From: Merdicola sp963557785
GTDB taxonomy: Bacteria > Bacillota > Clostridia > TANB77 > CAG-508
Reading direction: 5' to 3'
DNA: 64,000 nucleotides
Assembly: GCA_963557785.1 (NCBI GenBank)
Contig: CAUWBF010000004.1
Coordinates: 1-64,000, forward strand
Shown here piece by piece: positions 44,113-53,897 of this stretch. Below the pieces are notes generated by a model, which was given only the letters and a program-made list of their open reading frames with translations, was not told the origin of the DNA and made no database searches. The position numbers were made by a program, and so were the translations under genes. Position 1 is the first letter of the stretch. The number at the start of each line of letters is the position of its first letter.

Positions 44113-45354
44113 ATGGAAAAATTAGAAGAAGTAAAAAAAATACTAAGTAAATATGGACAAGAACATTTACTAGTATGCTATGAAAAACTTTCAAATGAGG
44201 ACAAAGAAAAATTGTTAGATCAAATTCTATCAATAGATTTTGACTTAATGAATGAATTATATGAAGGAACAAAAAAATCTATTGATATGGGAAATGACGA
44301 AATAGCACCTATAGGATATGTTGACAAAAGCAAATTAACAGAAGAAGAATATAATGAACTAGATTCATTAGGTGCTAATGCTATTAAAGCTGGTAAATTA
44401 GCAGTATTAACTATGGCAGGAGGACAAGGTACACGTTTAGGATATAATGGACCAAAAGGAACATTTGACTTAGGTTTAGATTCTCATAAAACACTTTTTG
44501 AATTAATGTGCGATACTTTAAAAGAAGCTAAAGAAAAATATGGTGTATATGTTCCATGGTACATAATGACAAGTAATGAAAACAATAAACAAACTACAGA
44601 ATTTTTTGAATCACATAATTATTTTGGGTATCCAAAAGAAAACGTTAAATTCTTTATCCAAGGCGAATTACCAATGATAGGTACAGATGGAAAAGTATTA
44701 GTTAACGAAAATGGATTAGTAAAACTAGCAGCTGATGGACATGGCGGAGTATTTGATGCTATGATAAAATCAAAAGTCCTAGAAGATATGAAAAATAGAA
44801 ATATTGAATGGATTTTTGTTGGACCAGTTGATAATCCATTAGTAAATATGGTTGATTCTATATTAGTTGGTTTAGCAGAAAAAAATAAATGTACTGCTGC
44901 AGGAAAATCTGTTGTTAAAGCAAATCCAGAGGAAAGAGTAGGGGTATTCTGTACAAGAAATGGTAAACCAAGTGTTGTTGAATATACAGAAATAACTACA
45001 GAAATGGCAAATCAAACTGATGAAAATGGAGAATTAGTATATGGTGAATCTCATATTAATTGTAATTTATTTAATATAGAGAGAATTAATACTATTGCAA
45101 AAAATAAATTACCATATCATTCAGCATTTAAAAAAGCAAAATATATAGATGAAAATGGAAAATTAGTAGAATCTACTACACCAAATGCATATAAATTTGA
45201 AGCTTTTATCTTTGATGCTTTCACAAGTTTAGACAGCATGGCAATTTTAAGAGTAAAAAGAGAAGATGAATTTGCTCCTGTTAAAAATGCAGAAGGTAAT
45301 GATAGCCCAGCAACATCAAGAGAATTATATAAAAAATTTCATGGAATAAAATAA
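44113..45354 (+). CDS. UDPGP-family sugar-1-phosphate uridylyltransferase
   Basis: A 413-aa protein with the nucleotide-binding loop AGGQGTRLGYNGPKGTFDLG near residue 98 and HGGVFDAM near 215, typical of the eukaryote-like UDP-glucose/UDP-N-acetylhexosamine pyrophosphorylases. It makes UDP-sugar from UTP and sugar-1-phosphate. The next gene, a phosphoglucomutase, would supply the sugar-1-phosphate. Whether it uses glucose, GlcNAc or GalNAc cannot be read from the sequence. Confidence 0.9.
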   Translation: MEKLEEVKKILSKYGQEHLLVCYEKLSNEDKEKLLDQILSIDFDLMNELYEGTKKSIDMGNDEIAPIGYVDKSKLTEEEYNELDSLGANAIKAGKLAVLTMAGGQGTRLGYNGPKGTFDLGLDSHKTLFELMCDTLKEAKEKYGVYVPWYIMTSNENNKQTTEFFESHNYFGYPKENVKFFIQGELPMIGTDGKVLVNENGLVKLAADGHGGVFDAMIKSKVLEDMKNRNIEWIFVGPVDNPLVNMVDSILVGLAEKNKCTAAGKSVVKANPEERVGVFCTRNGKPSVVEYTEITTEMANQTDENGELVYGESHINCNLFNIERINTIAKNKLPYHSAFKKAKYIDENGKLVESTTPNAYKFEAFIFDAFTSLDSMAILRVKREDEFAPVKNAEGNDSPATSRELYKKFHGIK

Positions 45355-45384
45355 TTTAAAAGGGCGCAGATAAGCGCCCTTAAA
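45355..45384 (+). other. GC-rich hairpin between the pyrophosphorylase and mutase genes
   Basis: AAGGGCGC (45360-45367) pairs with GCGCCCTT (45374-45381), with TTTAA/TTAAA at the base. No good T run follows, so it could stabilise or process the mRNA, or be a partial terminator. Confidence 0.6.
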
Positions 45385-45403
45385 GTGTATTTGGAGGTAA
45401 AAA

Positions 45404-47125
45404 ATGGAATATTTAAAAGAATATGAGAAATGGTGTACAGAAAAAGTTTTTGATCAAGAAACAAAAGAAGAATTAAAAGCTATTGAAAATAATGAAGAAG
45501 AAATTAAAGATAGATTTTATAAAGAATTAGAGTTTGGAACAGCGGGATTAAGAGGAGTTATAGGAGCTGGAACAAATAGAATGAATAAATATACAGTTGG
45601 AAAGGCAACTCAAGGATTAGCAAATTTTATTATAAAAGAAAATGGACAAAATAGGGGAGTTGCAATATCATATGATTCTAGAAAAATGTCTCCTGAATTT
45701 AGTATGCAAACAGCTTTAATATTAAATGCAAATGGAATAAAAACATATATATTTGATTCTTTAAGACCTGTTCCAGAATTATCATTTGCTGTTAGAGAAT
45801 TAGGATGTATAGCAGGGATTATGATTACAGCAAGTCACAACCCACCTAAATATAATGGATATAAGGTATACTGGGAAGATGGAGCACAAATTGTTGCACC
45901 AAAAGATAAATTAATTATAGAAGAAGTAAAAAAAGTAACTGATTATAATGAAATAAAAGAAATGGATAAACAATCAGCAATAGATGCAGGATTATATAAT
46001 GTAATAGGAAAACAATTAGATGAAAAATATATGGAAACATTAAATAAATTAGTTTTAAATCCAGATATAATAAAAGAAGAAAAGGATTTAAAAATAGTTT
46101 ATACTCCATTACATGGTACAGGCAATATTCCAGTAAGTACAATATTAAAAAAATTAGGATTTGAAAATGTATATATTGTAGAAGAACAAAAATTACCAGA
46201 TGGTAATTTTCCAACAGTTAGCTATCCAAATCCTGAGGATCCAAAAGCTTTTGAATTAGCACTAAAGCTAGCAAAAGAAAAGGATGCAGATATAGTTTTA
46301 GCAACAGACCCTGATGCAGATAGACTAGGGGTATATGCGAAAGATTCAAAAACAGGAGAATATATGCCATTTACAGGTAATATGTCAGGGTTACTAATTG
46401 CTGAATATGAATTATCACAAAAGCAAGAAAAAAATATATTACCAAAAAACGGAGCATTAATAAAGACAATTGTTTCATCTAACTTAGCTGATGCAATTTC
46501 AAAAGAGTATAATGTAAAGTTAATAGAAGTTTTAACAGGATTTAAATATATTGGAGAACAAATAAAATTATTCGAACAAACACATGAAAATGAATATGTA
46601 TTTGGATTTGAAGAAAGTTATGGATGTTTAATAGGAACTCATGCTAGAGATAAAGATGCTATAGCAGCTGTAATGGCTTTATGCGAAGCTGCAGCATATT
46701 ATAGAAAGCAAGGATTAACTTTATGGGATCAAATGATAAAAATATATGAAAAATATGGATTCTATAAAGAAGGCTTATTATCAATAACATTAGAAGGTGC
46801 TGATGGAGCAGAAAAAATAAAAGAAATGTTAGAAAGTATGAGAAATAATCCCGTTAGTAAAATCGGAAGTTTTGAAGTATTAAAATTCAGAGATTATGAT
46901 AAAGGAATAATAAAAGATTTAAAAAAAGGAACTCAAGAAAATACAAATCTACCAAAATCAAATGTGTTATATTATGATTTATCAGAAGATGCTTGGTGTT
47001 GTGTTAGACCTTCAGGAACAGAGCCTAAAATTAAGTTTTATATGGGAGTTAAAGGAAATAGCATGATAGATGCAGAAGAAAAACTTGAAGAACTAACAAA
47101 TGAAATGAAAAAATATAGTAAATAA
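45404..47125 (+). CDS. Phosphoglucomutase/phosphomannomutase family protein
   Basis: A 573-aa phosphohexomutase: the phosphoserine loop ITASHNPPKYNGYK near residue 145, the metal loop ATDPDADRLG near 300, the sugar-binding GFEESYGC near 405 and the phosphate-binding RPSGTEPKIKFY near 535. It interconverts hexose-6-P and hexose-1-P and probably feeds the UDP-sugar enzyme upstream. The ATG follows TTTGGAGGTAAAA. Confidence 0.94.
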   Translation: MEYLKEYEKWCTEKVFDQETKEELKAIENNEEEIKDRFYKELEFGTAGLRGVIGAGTNRMNKYTVGKATQGLANFIIKENGQNRGVAISYDSRKMSPEFSMQTALILNANGIKTYIFDSLRPVPELSFAVRELGCIAGIMITASHNPPKYNGYKVYWEDGAQIVAPKDKLIIEEVKKVTDYNEIKEMDKQSAIDAGLYNVIGKQLDEKYMETLNKLVLNPDIIKEEKDLKIVYTPLHGTGNIPVSTILKKLGFENVYIVEEQKLPDGNFPTVSYPNPEDPKAFELALKLAKEKDADIVLATDPDADRLGVYAKDSKTGEYMPFTGNMSGLLIAEYELSQKQEKNILPKNGALIKTIVSSNLADAISKEYNVKLIEVLTGFKYIGEQIKLFEQTHENEYVFGFEESYGCLIGTHARDKDAIAAVMALCEAAAYYRKQGLTLWDQMIKIYEKYGFYKEGLLSITLEGADGAEKIKEMLESMRNNPVSKIGSFEVLKFRDYDKGIIKDLKKGTQENTNLPKSNVLYYDLSEDAWCCVRPSGTEPKIKFYMGVKGNSMIDAEEKLEELTNEMKKYSK

Positions 47126-47130
47126 TAATT

Positions 47131-47164
47131 AAGGACTAAATACAATTTGTATTTAGTCCTTTTT
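47131..47164. terminator. Bidirectional terminator between mutase and ttcA
   Basis: AAGGACTAAATACAA pairs with TTGTATTTAGTCCTT, flanked by T runs both ways for convergent genes. Confidence 0.85.
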
Positions 47165-47881
47165 AATTTCACCTTTAAACCAACCTTTGATATTACTTCT
47201 TTTAATTGCTCCGTATATATTTGCTCTTATATTTGGAATATCTTTTTGAAAACTTTTAATTAAATTTTTCATATCTTCTCTTTTGGAATATCCATCCATT
47301 GGACAAGCTTTTGGCATAATTTGAATATTATTTCTTTTTATATATCCACGAGTTTGGCGTTCTGTAACATATATAAAAGGTCTAATTAAAGTCATTTTAG
47401 ATCTATCCATATAACTTACAGGAGCAAATGTATTTATTGTACCAGTATATAGTAAATTCAAGAAAAATGTTTCTAAAACATCATCTTCATTATGTCCTAA
47501 TGCAATTTTATTACATCCATGTTCAATAGCAGTGGAATTTAATATTCCTCTTCTTAAGTTAGCGCAAAGTGAACAAGGATTTTTTTCTTGTCTAATATCA
47601 AAAACGATTTCTTTTATATGACTTTTTACTTCTATAAATTCTATATTTAATTCATCACATAACTTTTGTAAAATTGAAGTATCGAAAAATTCAAATCCAG
47701 GATTTACAGTAATTGCAATTAAATCAAATTTTTTAGGATAAAAACGTCTTAAATTATTTAGAGCAATAAGTAATGTAACTGAATCTTTACCACCTGAAAG
47801 TGCTACAGCTATTTTATCATTTTCTTCAATCATATTAAATTCTTCTATTGCCTTTCGCATAGGACTTAAAATACTCTGCAT
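47153..47881 (-). CDS. ttcA: TtcA-like PP-loop tRNA thiolation enzyme
   Basis: A 242-aa protein with the PP-loop SGGKDSVTLL near residue 30, CxxC pair CSLCANLRRG near 112, GHNEDDVLETFFLNL near 128 and a late Cys in KACPMDG. TtcA makes 2-thiocytidine 32 in tRNA using an Fe-S cluster. The ATG follows AAAGAGAGGTTATT. Confidence 0.92.
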   Translation of the reverse strand: MQSILSPMRKAIEEFNMIEENDKIAVALSGGKDSVTLLIALNNLRRFYPKKFDLIAITVNPGFEFFDTSILQKLCDELNIEFIEVKSHIKEIVFDIRQEKNPCSLCANLRRGILNSTAIEHGCNKIALGHNEDDVLETFFLNLLYTGTINTFAPVSYMDRSKMTLIRPFIYVTERQTRGYIKRNNIQIMPKACPMDGYSKREDMKNLIKSFQKDIPNIRANIYGAIKRSNIKGWFKGEIKKD

Positions 47882-47974
47882 AATAACCTCTCTTTATTAA
47901 ATATTTTAACATAAATTATATTATATACACAATATTGCTAAAATTCAAGATATATTGTATACTAAATAGGAAAT

Positions 47975-48051
47975 GTTTCCGTAGCTCAGTAGGATAGAGC
48001 GACCGCCTCCTAAGCGGTAGGTCGGCAGTTCGATTCTGCCCGGGAACACCA
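47975..48051 (+). tRNA. tRNA-Arg(CCT)
   Basis: GTTTCCG acceptor pairs with CGGGAAC; anticodon loop CTCCTAA gives CCT; T arm GGCAG/CTGCC; encoded CCA. It lies between divergent ttcA and tadA. Confidence 0.96.
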
Positions 48052-48072
48052 TTTTAAATTTAAGGAGAAAAA

Positions 48073-48537
48073 ATGCAAGAAAAATATATGAAAGAAGCTC
48101 TAAAAGAGGCAAAAAAAGCATATGATAAAGAGGAAGTTCCAGTTGGTGCTATAATAGTAAAAGATAATAAAATAATTGCGAGAGGATATAATTCAAAAGA
48201 AGAAAAAAATAATACGATAAAACATGCAGAAATTATAGCTATAGAAAAAGCTAGTAAAAAACTATCAAATTGGAGATTAGAAAATTGTGAAATGTATGTA
48301 ACTCTTGAACCATGTCCAATGTGTGCAGGAGCTATAATAAATTCTAGAATAAAAAAAGTATACATAGGAGCTTTAGACGAAAAAAGTGGAGCATGTGGAT
48401 CAGTCTTAAATTTATTTGATTATCCATTTAATCATAAAGTGGAATTTAAAAGTGGAATTTTAGAAAAAGAATGTAAAGATTTACTTCAACGTTTCTTTAA
48501 AGAGTTACGAGAGAAAAAGAAGAAGGAGAATAGATAA
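48073..48537 (+). CDS. tadA: tRNA adenosine(34) deaminase TadA
   Basis: A 154-aa zinc deaminase: HAEIIAIEKA near residue 53 (catalytic His-Ala-Glu) and PCPMCAGAII near 83 (zinc Cys pair). It makes inosine at the wobble position of tRNA-Arg(ACG). The next ORF starts at its last stop-codon base. Confidence 0.96.
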   Translation: MQEKYMKEALKEAKKAYDKEEVPVGAIIVKDNKIIARGYNSKEEKNNTIKHAEIIAIEKASKKLSNWRLENCEMYVTLEPCPMCAGAIINSRIKKVYIGALDEKSGACGSVLNLFDYPFNHKVEFKSGILEKECKDLLQRFFKELREKKKKENR

Positions 48538-49289
48538 TGAATTTTATAGATGAATTTTATAGACTAAAAAATAATAAGTTTTTTAATAAAATTATTATAA
48601 TATTATTTTTATTTATAATAATTTTAATTGCCGGTTTTTTTATGCTTAGATATCAAGTAGAAGGAGAAACAAATTTACCATTTATTTTATCAAAAATAAT
48701 AGTAGTAAGTTCAGCAGAAGGAAATGACTTAGAGACAACTGATTCAAAATGGTCATTTAGTTTAGCACAAAACAATGATTTTTATATAAGTATAAATAAA
48801 AATGAAGAATATACAAGAAGTGAAACAATTAAAAGTATAAAAATAGAAAATATACAAGTCGACAAAAAAAAATCGATAGGTACTATAAAAAATTATAAAC
48901 CATCATCAGAAGGATTATTTAAAAATGAGGACCAACATATTATTTCCAATACTTTAGAATATATAGGAAATACAGAATCAAATATTAATGAACTAAAAAT
49001 AGGTAATCAAGGAGGTACAATATTATTTAGAAGTTCTAATACAGATATCTTAACATATAATTCTAATGATGACGAAATATTACACGATGGAACATTATTA
49101 GCAAAAGCTGGAATTACAAGTGAACAATTAGAATATTCTATAAAGTTTGACTTAATAATAGAAACTAATAGAGGAATAAAATATAAAGGAACAATAAACA
49201 TGAATTTACCAGAAGGTGATATATTATCAAATGGAAGAACTTCAATAGAAAAAAACAATTTCGATGATGTTGTATTTAAAAGAATTTAA
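48537..49289 (+). CDS. Unknown single-pass membrane protein
   Basis: A 250-aa protein with a basic N-terminus (residues 1-18), one membrane helix (19-40), and an extracytoplasmic-looking beta-rich domain with many Asn, Ser and Ile. I do not recognise the family. It is coupled to tadA by a one-base overlap and precedes the SRP RNA gene. An N-in topology with the domain outside is likely. Confidence 0.8.
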   Translation: MNFIDEFYRLKNNKFFNKIIIILFLFIIILIAGFFMLRYQVEGETNLPFILSKIIVVSSAEGNDLETTDSKWSFSLAQNNDFYISINKNEEYTRSETIKSIKIENIQVDKKKSIGTIKNYKPSSEGLFKNEDQHIISNTLEYIGNTESNINELKIGNQGGTILFRSSNTDILTYNSNDDEILHDGTLLAKAGITSEQLEYSIKFDLIIETNRGIKYKGTINMNLPEGDILSNGRTSIEKNNFDDVVFKRI

Positions 49290-49342
49290 ATAACTATTGA
49301 TAAATTAATAAAAACATTATATAATCTATAGGAATTAAGCAG

Positions 49343-49461
49343 TTTAGCCTTTCTATGGAGAGTAGATTTCAATAAAAAGCTATGAACCTTGTCAGGTCCG
49401 GAAGGAAGCAGCAATAAGTAGTGTATTTATGTGAGAGCTGCTTTCCATAGAGAGGCTAAAT
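49343..49461 (+). ncRNA. ffs: Signal recognition particle RNA
   Basis: The conserved tip sequence GTCAGGTCCGGAAGGAAGCAGCA is at 49391-49413 and a long closing stem (TTTAGCCTTTCTATGGA with TCCATAGAGAGGCTAAA) flanks it. Length is about 120 bases, a 4.5S-like form. It sits just upstream of dnaX, a common firmicute position. Confidence 0.95.
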
Positions 49462-49482
49462 TTGAATTAAGGAAGTGATATA

Positions 49483-51099
49483 TTGGCATACACAGCTTTA
49501 TATAGAAAATTTAGACCTCTAACATTTAGTGAGATGGTAGGACAAGAGCATATAACTAAAACATTAAAAAATCAAATAGTAGCCGGAAGAGTAGGACATG
49601 CTTATTTATTAAATGGTGTAAGAGGAACAGGAAAAACTTCAACAGCAAAAATATTAGCTAGAGCTATTAATTGCTTAAATCCGATAGATGGAGAACCTTG
49701 TAATGAGTGTGAAATTTGTAAGGCTGCACTTGCAGGTTCGTTAACAGATATTGTTGAAATGGATGCGGCATCTAACAATAGTGTAGAAGATATAAGAACT
49801 ATAAGGGAAGAAGTAAATTTTTTACCAACAGTAGCAAAATATAGAGTATATATTATAGATGAGGTTCATATGCTTTCAACAGGTGCCTTTAATGCATTAC
49901 TAAAAACATTAGAAGAGCCACCAGAACATGTTAAATTTATACTAGCAACAACAGAGCCACAAAAATTACCAGCAACAATATTATCTAGATGCCAAAGATT
50001 TGACTTTAAAAAGATACCAGATTCAGATATAATTAAAAGATTAAAAATAGTATGTGAAGAAAGTAATCTAAAAGCAACTGATGAGGCTTTAAAGGTAATT
50101 GCAGTCTTATCAGAAGGAGCTTTAAGAGATGCACTAAGCATATTAGAAAGATGTATACAAGATGGAACAAATGAAATTACAGAAAATAAAATTAAGGATT
50201 TAGTAGGTATACCAAAGTTTGATTCTATAAATGAATTAACAACTGCTATTATAGAAAATGATGCAATAAAATGTCTAAACAAAATAGAAGAAATAATAAA
50301 TACAGGTAAAGATGCATCTAATATTTTATGGGAAATAATAAAATATTTAAGAGATATTTTATTATATAAAACTTCAAAAAATGAAGGAATTTATAGTAAA
50401 AAAGAAATTGAAAAAATTAGTGAATTATCAAGTAAAGCATCTAAAGAAAGATTAATAAAATTAATTTATGAATTTTCAGAATTAGAAAATGATATTAAAT
50501 GGTCATCACAAAAAAATATTATGTTTGAAGCAGGTTTAATAAAAGCATGCAACTCGGATGAAAATAATGGAATAGAAGAATTGGAAAAAAGAATAAACTT
50601 ATTAGAAAATAAAATAAATTCAGGCGATATTGTAACAAGTAAAGTAAAAAATATAGAAAATAATGTAATACCTAATAATAGTATTCCAGTAAAAGAAAAT
50701 AATATAGTTAAAAAAGAAAATAATCAAAATAATAAAATAGTATATAAAGTAGGAAAAGAAGACCAAAAAATAAATGAAGAATGGAATAAAGTAGTTAATC
50801 AATTTAAAACAGAAGGAAAAATAATGATATATACTAATTTATTAAATACTAGATTAACTCAAATAAATGATTTATTTATAGGTATAGAATTTCCAAATGG
50901 TTTAACTGCTTTTGGAAAAACAGTATTAGAAAAAAATGAAAATATGAATGAATTAATAAAGAGAATATCTATAATATTTGGAAAAGAAATGAAAATTAAA
51001 TTAGTTGATTTAACAAAAAAAGATGAAGTAAAAAAAATATCTGAATTAGAAAGTTTTGCTAAAGATATGGATTTACCAATAAATATAATTGAAGAATAA
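49483..51099 (+). CDS. dnaX: DNA polymerase III subunit gamma/tau
   Basis: A 538-aa clamp-loader subunit: P-loop GVRGTGKTSTAK near 45, zinc Cys set (CLNPIDGEPCNECEIC) near 65-80, Walker B IIDEVHML near 122 and SRC (sensor) near 170. It starts at TTG behind AGGAAGTGATA. The C-terminal half (from 370) is Asn/Lys-rich and would carry the tau function. Confidence 0.96.
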   Translation: MAYTALYRKFRPLTFSEMVGQEHITKTLKNQIVAGRVGHAYLLNGVRGTGKTSTAKILARAINCLNPIDGEPCNECEICKAALAGSLTDIVEMDAASNNSVEDIRTIREEVNFLPTVAKYRVYIIDEVHMLSTGAFNALLKTLEEPPEHVKFILATTEPQKLPATILSRCQRFDFKKIPDSDIIKRLKIVCEESNLKATDEALKVIAVLSEGALRDALSILERCIQDGTNEITENKIKDLVGIPKFDSINELTTAIIENDAIKCLNKIEEIINTGKDASNILWEIIKYLRDILLYKTSKNEGIYSKKEIEKISELSSKASKERLIKLIYEFSELENDIKWSSQKNIMFEAGLIKACNSDENNGIEELEKRINLLENKINSGDIVTSKVKNIENNVIPNNSIPVKENNIVKKENNQNNKIVYKVGKEDQKINEEWNKVVNQFKTEGKIMIYTNLLNTRLTQINDLFIGIEFPNGLTAFGKTVLEKNENMNELIKRISIIFGKEMKIKLVDLTKKDEVKKISELESFAKDMDLPINIIEE

Positions 51100-51116
51100 T
51101 GAAGGAGGAAATAAAA

Positions 51117-51461
51117 ATGGCAAAAAGAGGTGGATTCCCAGGTGGTATGGGAGGATTCGGAGGAATGAATATAAATAGCTTAATGAAAGAAGCAAAAAAA
51201 ATGCAAGCAGACTTAGAAAAAACACAAGCAGATATAGCTTCTAAAGAATTTGAAAGCACAGCAGGTGGAGGAGCAGTAACCGTAAAAGTATCAGGAACTA
51301 AAGCTATAAAAGAAATAAAAATAAAAAAAGAGGTAGTTGATCCAGAAGATGTAGAAATGTTAGAAGACTTAATTTTGACTTGCGTAAACGAAGCATTAAG
51401 AAAAGTAGACAGTATGACGGAGCAACAAATGGGAAAATTTAATATTCCAGGATTAATGTAG
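51117..51461 (+). CDS. ybaB: YbaB/EbfC nucleoid-associated protein
   Basis: A 114-aa protein with a Gly-rich N-terminus (GGFPGGMGGFGGMN), a long helix with LMKEAKKMQADLEKTQ, and the TAGGGAVTVKVSG core. It binds DNA and lies between dnaX and recR as usual. The ATG at 51117 follows AAGGAGGAAATAAAA. Confidence 0.95.
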   Translation: MAKRGGFPGGMGGFGGMNINSLMKEAKKMQADLEKTQADIASKEFESTAGGGAVTVKVSGTKAIKEIKIKKEVVDPEDVEMLEDLILTCVNEALRKVDSMTEQQMGKFNIPGLM

Positions 51462-51471
51462 AGGTAGAGAA

Positions 51472-52071
51472 ATGTCATTATATTCACCATCAATCGAAAA
51501 ATTAATAGAAAGTTTTGAAAAATTACCTAGTATCGGTCATAAAACTGCTACTAGGCTAGCTTTTTATATGCTAAATTGTAATGAAGAAGAAACAAATGAA
51601 TTTGTTTCTTCCATAATTAATGCAAAAAAAAATTTAAAATATTGTTCTAAATGTTTTAATATATCGGATACAGATCCATGTATAATATGTGGCAATCCAA
51701 AAAGAGACGAAGAAATAATATGTGTTGTTGAAGATGTGAAAGATATAATTGCGATGGAAAGAACACATGAATATAAAGGTGTATATCATGTACTACATGG
51801 TTCAATTTCACCAATGAATGGAATAGGTCCAGAAGATATAAAAATAAAAGAATTATTAGCAAGACTTCAAGATGGCAAAGTAAAAGAAATAATATTAGCA
51901 ACAAATCCTAGAGTGGAAGGAGAAGCTACAGCTATGTATTTATCAAAGTTAATTAAACCTTTAGGAATAAAAGTTACTAGAATTGCTAGAGGAATACCTA
52001 TTGGAGGAGATTTAGAATATACTGATGAAATAACATTAACTCAAGCATTAGAAGGAAGAAGAGAATTATAA
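51472..52071 (+). CDS. recR: Recombination protein RecR
   Basis: A 199-aa protein: helix-hairpin-helix LPSIGHKTATRLAFY near 17-31, zinc four-Cys (CSKCFNIS, CIIC) near 57-72 and TOPRIM domain (VVEDVKDIIAME near 80). It acts with RecF and RecO in loading RecA at gaps. Confidence 0.97.
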   Translation: MSLYSPSIEKLIESFEKLPSIGHKTATRLAFYMLNCNEEETNEFVSSIINAKKNLKYCSKCFNISDTDPCIICGNPKRDEEIICVVEDVKDIIAMERTHEYKGVYHVLHGSISPMNGIGPEDIKIKELLARLQDGKVKEIILATNPRVEGEATAMYLSKLIKPLGIKVTRIARGIPIGGDLEYTDEITLTQALEGRREL

Positions 52072-52085
52072 TATTAGGAGAATAA

Positions 52086-52826
52086 ATGAGAAATATAAAA
52101 TTAACTATAGAATATGATGGAAAAGATTTTAATGGTTGGCAAAAGCAACCTAATAAATTAAATATACAAGGTAATATAGAACAAGCGATATATGCAATTA
52201 CAGGTGAAAAAGTAGAATTAAATGCTTCTGGAAGAACAGATGCAGGAGTACATAGCTTTGGACAGGTAGCTAATTTTAAAACTAATTCGAATTTACCAAT
52301 AGAGAAATTTGCAGTTGCCATCAATTCAAAATTAAAGAAATCAATAGTAATAAAAAAAGCAGAAGAAGTAGATGAAAGATTTCACAGTAGATATAACTGT
52401 AAGAAAAAAACATATAGATATGTTATAAACAATTCATTTGAAGGAAGTGCAATATACAGATATTTAGAATACCATATGCCAACAAAATTAAATGTTGAAG
52501 ATATGAAAAAAGCTATAAAATATTTTGAAGGAGTACATGATTTTTCAGCTTTTAAAGCAAGTGGAACTAGTAGTAAAAGTAGTGTAAGAGAAATATATTT
52601 AGCAGAAATTAAACAAGAAAATGAAAGAATATATATAGAACTTACTGGTAATGGATTTTTATATAATATGGTAAGAATAATAGCAGGAACATTAGTAGAT
52701 GTTGGACTTGGAAAAATAAATCCTGATGACATACCAGAAATAATTAATTCGAAAAAAAGAATTAATGCAGGAAAAACATTACCGGCACATGGATTGTATT
52801 TAGTAAATGTAGAGTATGAAAATTAA
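52086..52826 (+). CDS. truA: tRNA pseudouridine synthase TruA
   Basis: A 246-aa enzyme: IEYDGKDFNGWQ at the start, catalytic Asp in GRTDAGVHSFGQVANF near residue 52, and the C-terminal FLYNMVRIIAGTLVDVGLG near 190. It modifies U38-U40 in the tRNA anticodon arm. The ATG follows ATATTAGGAGAATAA. Confidence 0.97.
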   Translation: MRNIKLTIEYDGKDFNGWQKQPNKLNIQGNIEQAIYAITGEKVELNASGRTDAGVHSFGQVANFKTNSNLPIEKFAVAINSKLKKSIVIKKAEEVDERFHSRYNCKKKTYRYVINNSFEGSAIYRYLEYHMPTKLNVEDMKKAIKYFEGVHDFSAFKASGTSSKSSVREIYLAEIKQENERIYIELTGNGFLYNMVRIIAGTLVDVGLGKINPDDIPEIINSKKRINAGKTLPAHGLYLVNVEYEN

Positions 52827-52891
52827 GTAACGAAAAAAAATAGATATTCATAATATAGTATTAAATAAGAATATATAAGAGGAGGATTATT

Positions 52892-53269
52892 ATGGATATT
52901 TTATTAATATTCTTTGCAATACCATTTGTAGTAATAGTAATTTCAATAGCTTTACAAAAGATATTAAAATGTCCTATTTTAGTAGCAGCAATAATATTTT
53001 CTATAGCATTATTAATAGCAATAATACTATCAAGCACTACATTAATAATAGCATCTATTTTTTATGGAATATTATCTTTTATAGTAGCATTTATAGTTTG
53101 TATAATATGTAAGATTTTTAGTAATAATAAATATAGTAATACAATAAATATTACGGGCACTTTAAATCAAAATTCTGAAGAAACAGAATCTACGGATAAT
53201 CAAATTATAAATACATTAAATACTGATAATTCAAATGGAACATTTTGTGGATGTTATAGAAGAAGATAA
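52892..53269 (+). CDS. Unknown small membrane protein with Cys/Arg C-terminus
   Basis: A 125-aa protein with three closely packed hydrophobic segments (residues 2-20, 26-48 and 50-75), then a polar Asn/Thr/Ser-rich tail that ends in NGTFCGCYRRR. I do not recognise the family. The tail could be cytoplasmic (positive inside). The ATG follows AAGAGGAGGATTATT. It precedes rqcP by 20 bp. Confidence 0.75.
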   Translation: MDILLIFFAIPFVVIVISIALQKILKCPILVAAIIFSIALLIAIILSSTTLIIASIFYGILSFIVAFIVCIICKIFSNNKYSNTINITGTLNQNSEETESTDNQIINTLNTDNSNGTFCGCYRRR

Positions 53270-53289
53270 AAAGAAAAAGGAGAAATAAT

Positions 53290-53526
53290 TTGAGATTAGA
53301 TAAATTTTTAAAAGTATCAAAAGTAATAAAAAGAAGAACAATAGCAAATGAAATAGCAGATAAAGGTAGAGTTATAATAAATGGAAAACAGGTAAAACCT
53401 AGTTATGATGTAAAAATTGGAGATATAGTTGAAATACAATTTGGAGATAAAACATCTAAGTTTGAAATTATATGTATACCAAAAGTTCAAGGAAAAGATA
53501 TGCCAGAAATGATTAAATTGTTATAA
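53290..53526 (+). CDS. rqcP: S4-domain RNA-binding protein RqcP
   Basis: A 78-aa single S4 domain (MRLDKFLKVSKVIKRRTIANE, then KGRVIINGKQVKPSYDVKIGD). In Bacillus RqcP (YabO) works with RqcH in adding alanine tails to stalled peptides. It starts at TTG behind AAAGGAGAAATAA. Confidence 0.92.
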   Translation: MRLDKFLKVSKVIKRRTIANEIADKGRVIINGKQVKPSYDVKIGDIVEIQFGDKTSKFEIICIPKVQGKDMPEMIKLL

Positions 53527-53563
53527 AAAAGACATAATAAAATTTGATTTATTATGTCTTTTA
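53527..53563. terminator. Terminator between rqcP and the HTH gene
   Basis: AAAAGACATAATAAA pairs with TTTATTATGTCTTTT; T-rich flanks for both convergent genes. Confidence 0.85.
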
Positions 53564-53567
53564 AAAT

Positions 53568-53897
53568 TTATTCATCACTATTAGCAATTACTTTAGCGAT
53601 GTCATATATAAGTTTTTGCTTGCTAGGTGTGCAATTATCTAAAATTTCTTTAAAATCTTCTACAAGATAAGTTTGGGAATTATCTGAAGTACCGGATAAA
53701 ATATAGCCTTCAGATATATCTAATAATGAACATAATTGATTTAATCGTTTTAAATTTATTGGTGATTTTCCACGTTCAATTCTACTTAAAAAGGCAACGG
53801 AAACATCCATTTCCTCAGCTAAATCTTCTTGAGTTAATTTTTTTGATAAACGAGCTTTTTTCAATCTTTCACCCATTATAGAATAATCAATTGCCAT
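53568..53897 (-). CDS. XRE-family helix-turn-helix regulator
   Basis: A 109-aa protein: an HTH_3 domain at residues 8-62 (LTQEDLAEEMDVSVAFLSRIERGKS) and a short helical C-terminal part that may dimerise, similar in layout to SinR-like regulators. It is divergent from pflB across 220 bp, so control of pflB or itself is possible, which is inference. Confidence 0.9.
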   Translation of the reverse strand: MAIDYSIMGERLKKARLSKKLTQEDLAEEMDVSVAFLSRIERGKSPINLKRLNQLCSLLDISEGYILSGTSDNSQTYLVEDFKEILDNCTPSKQKLIYDIAKVIANSDE

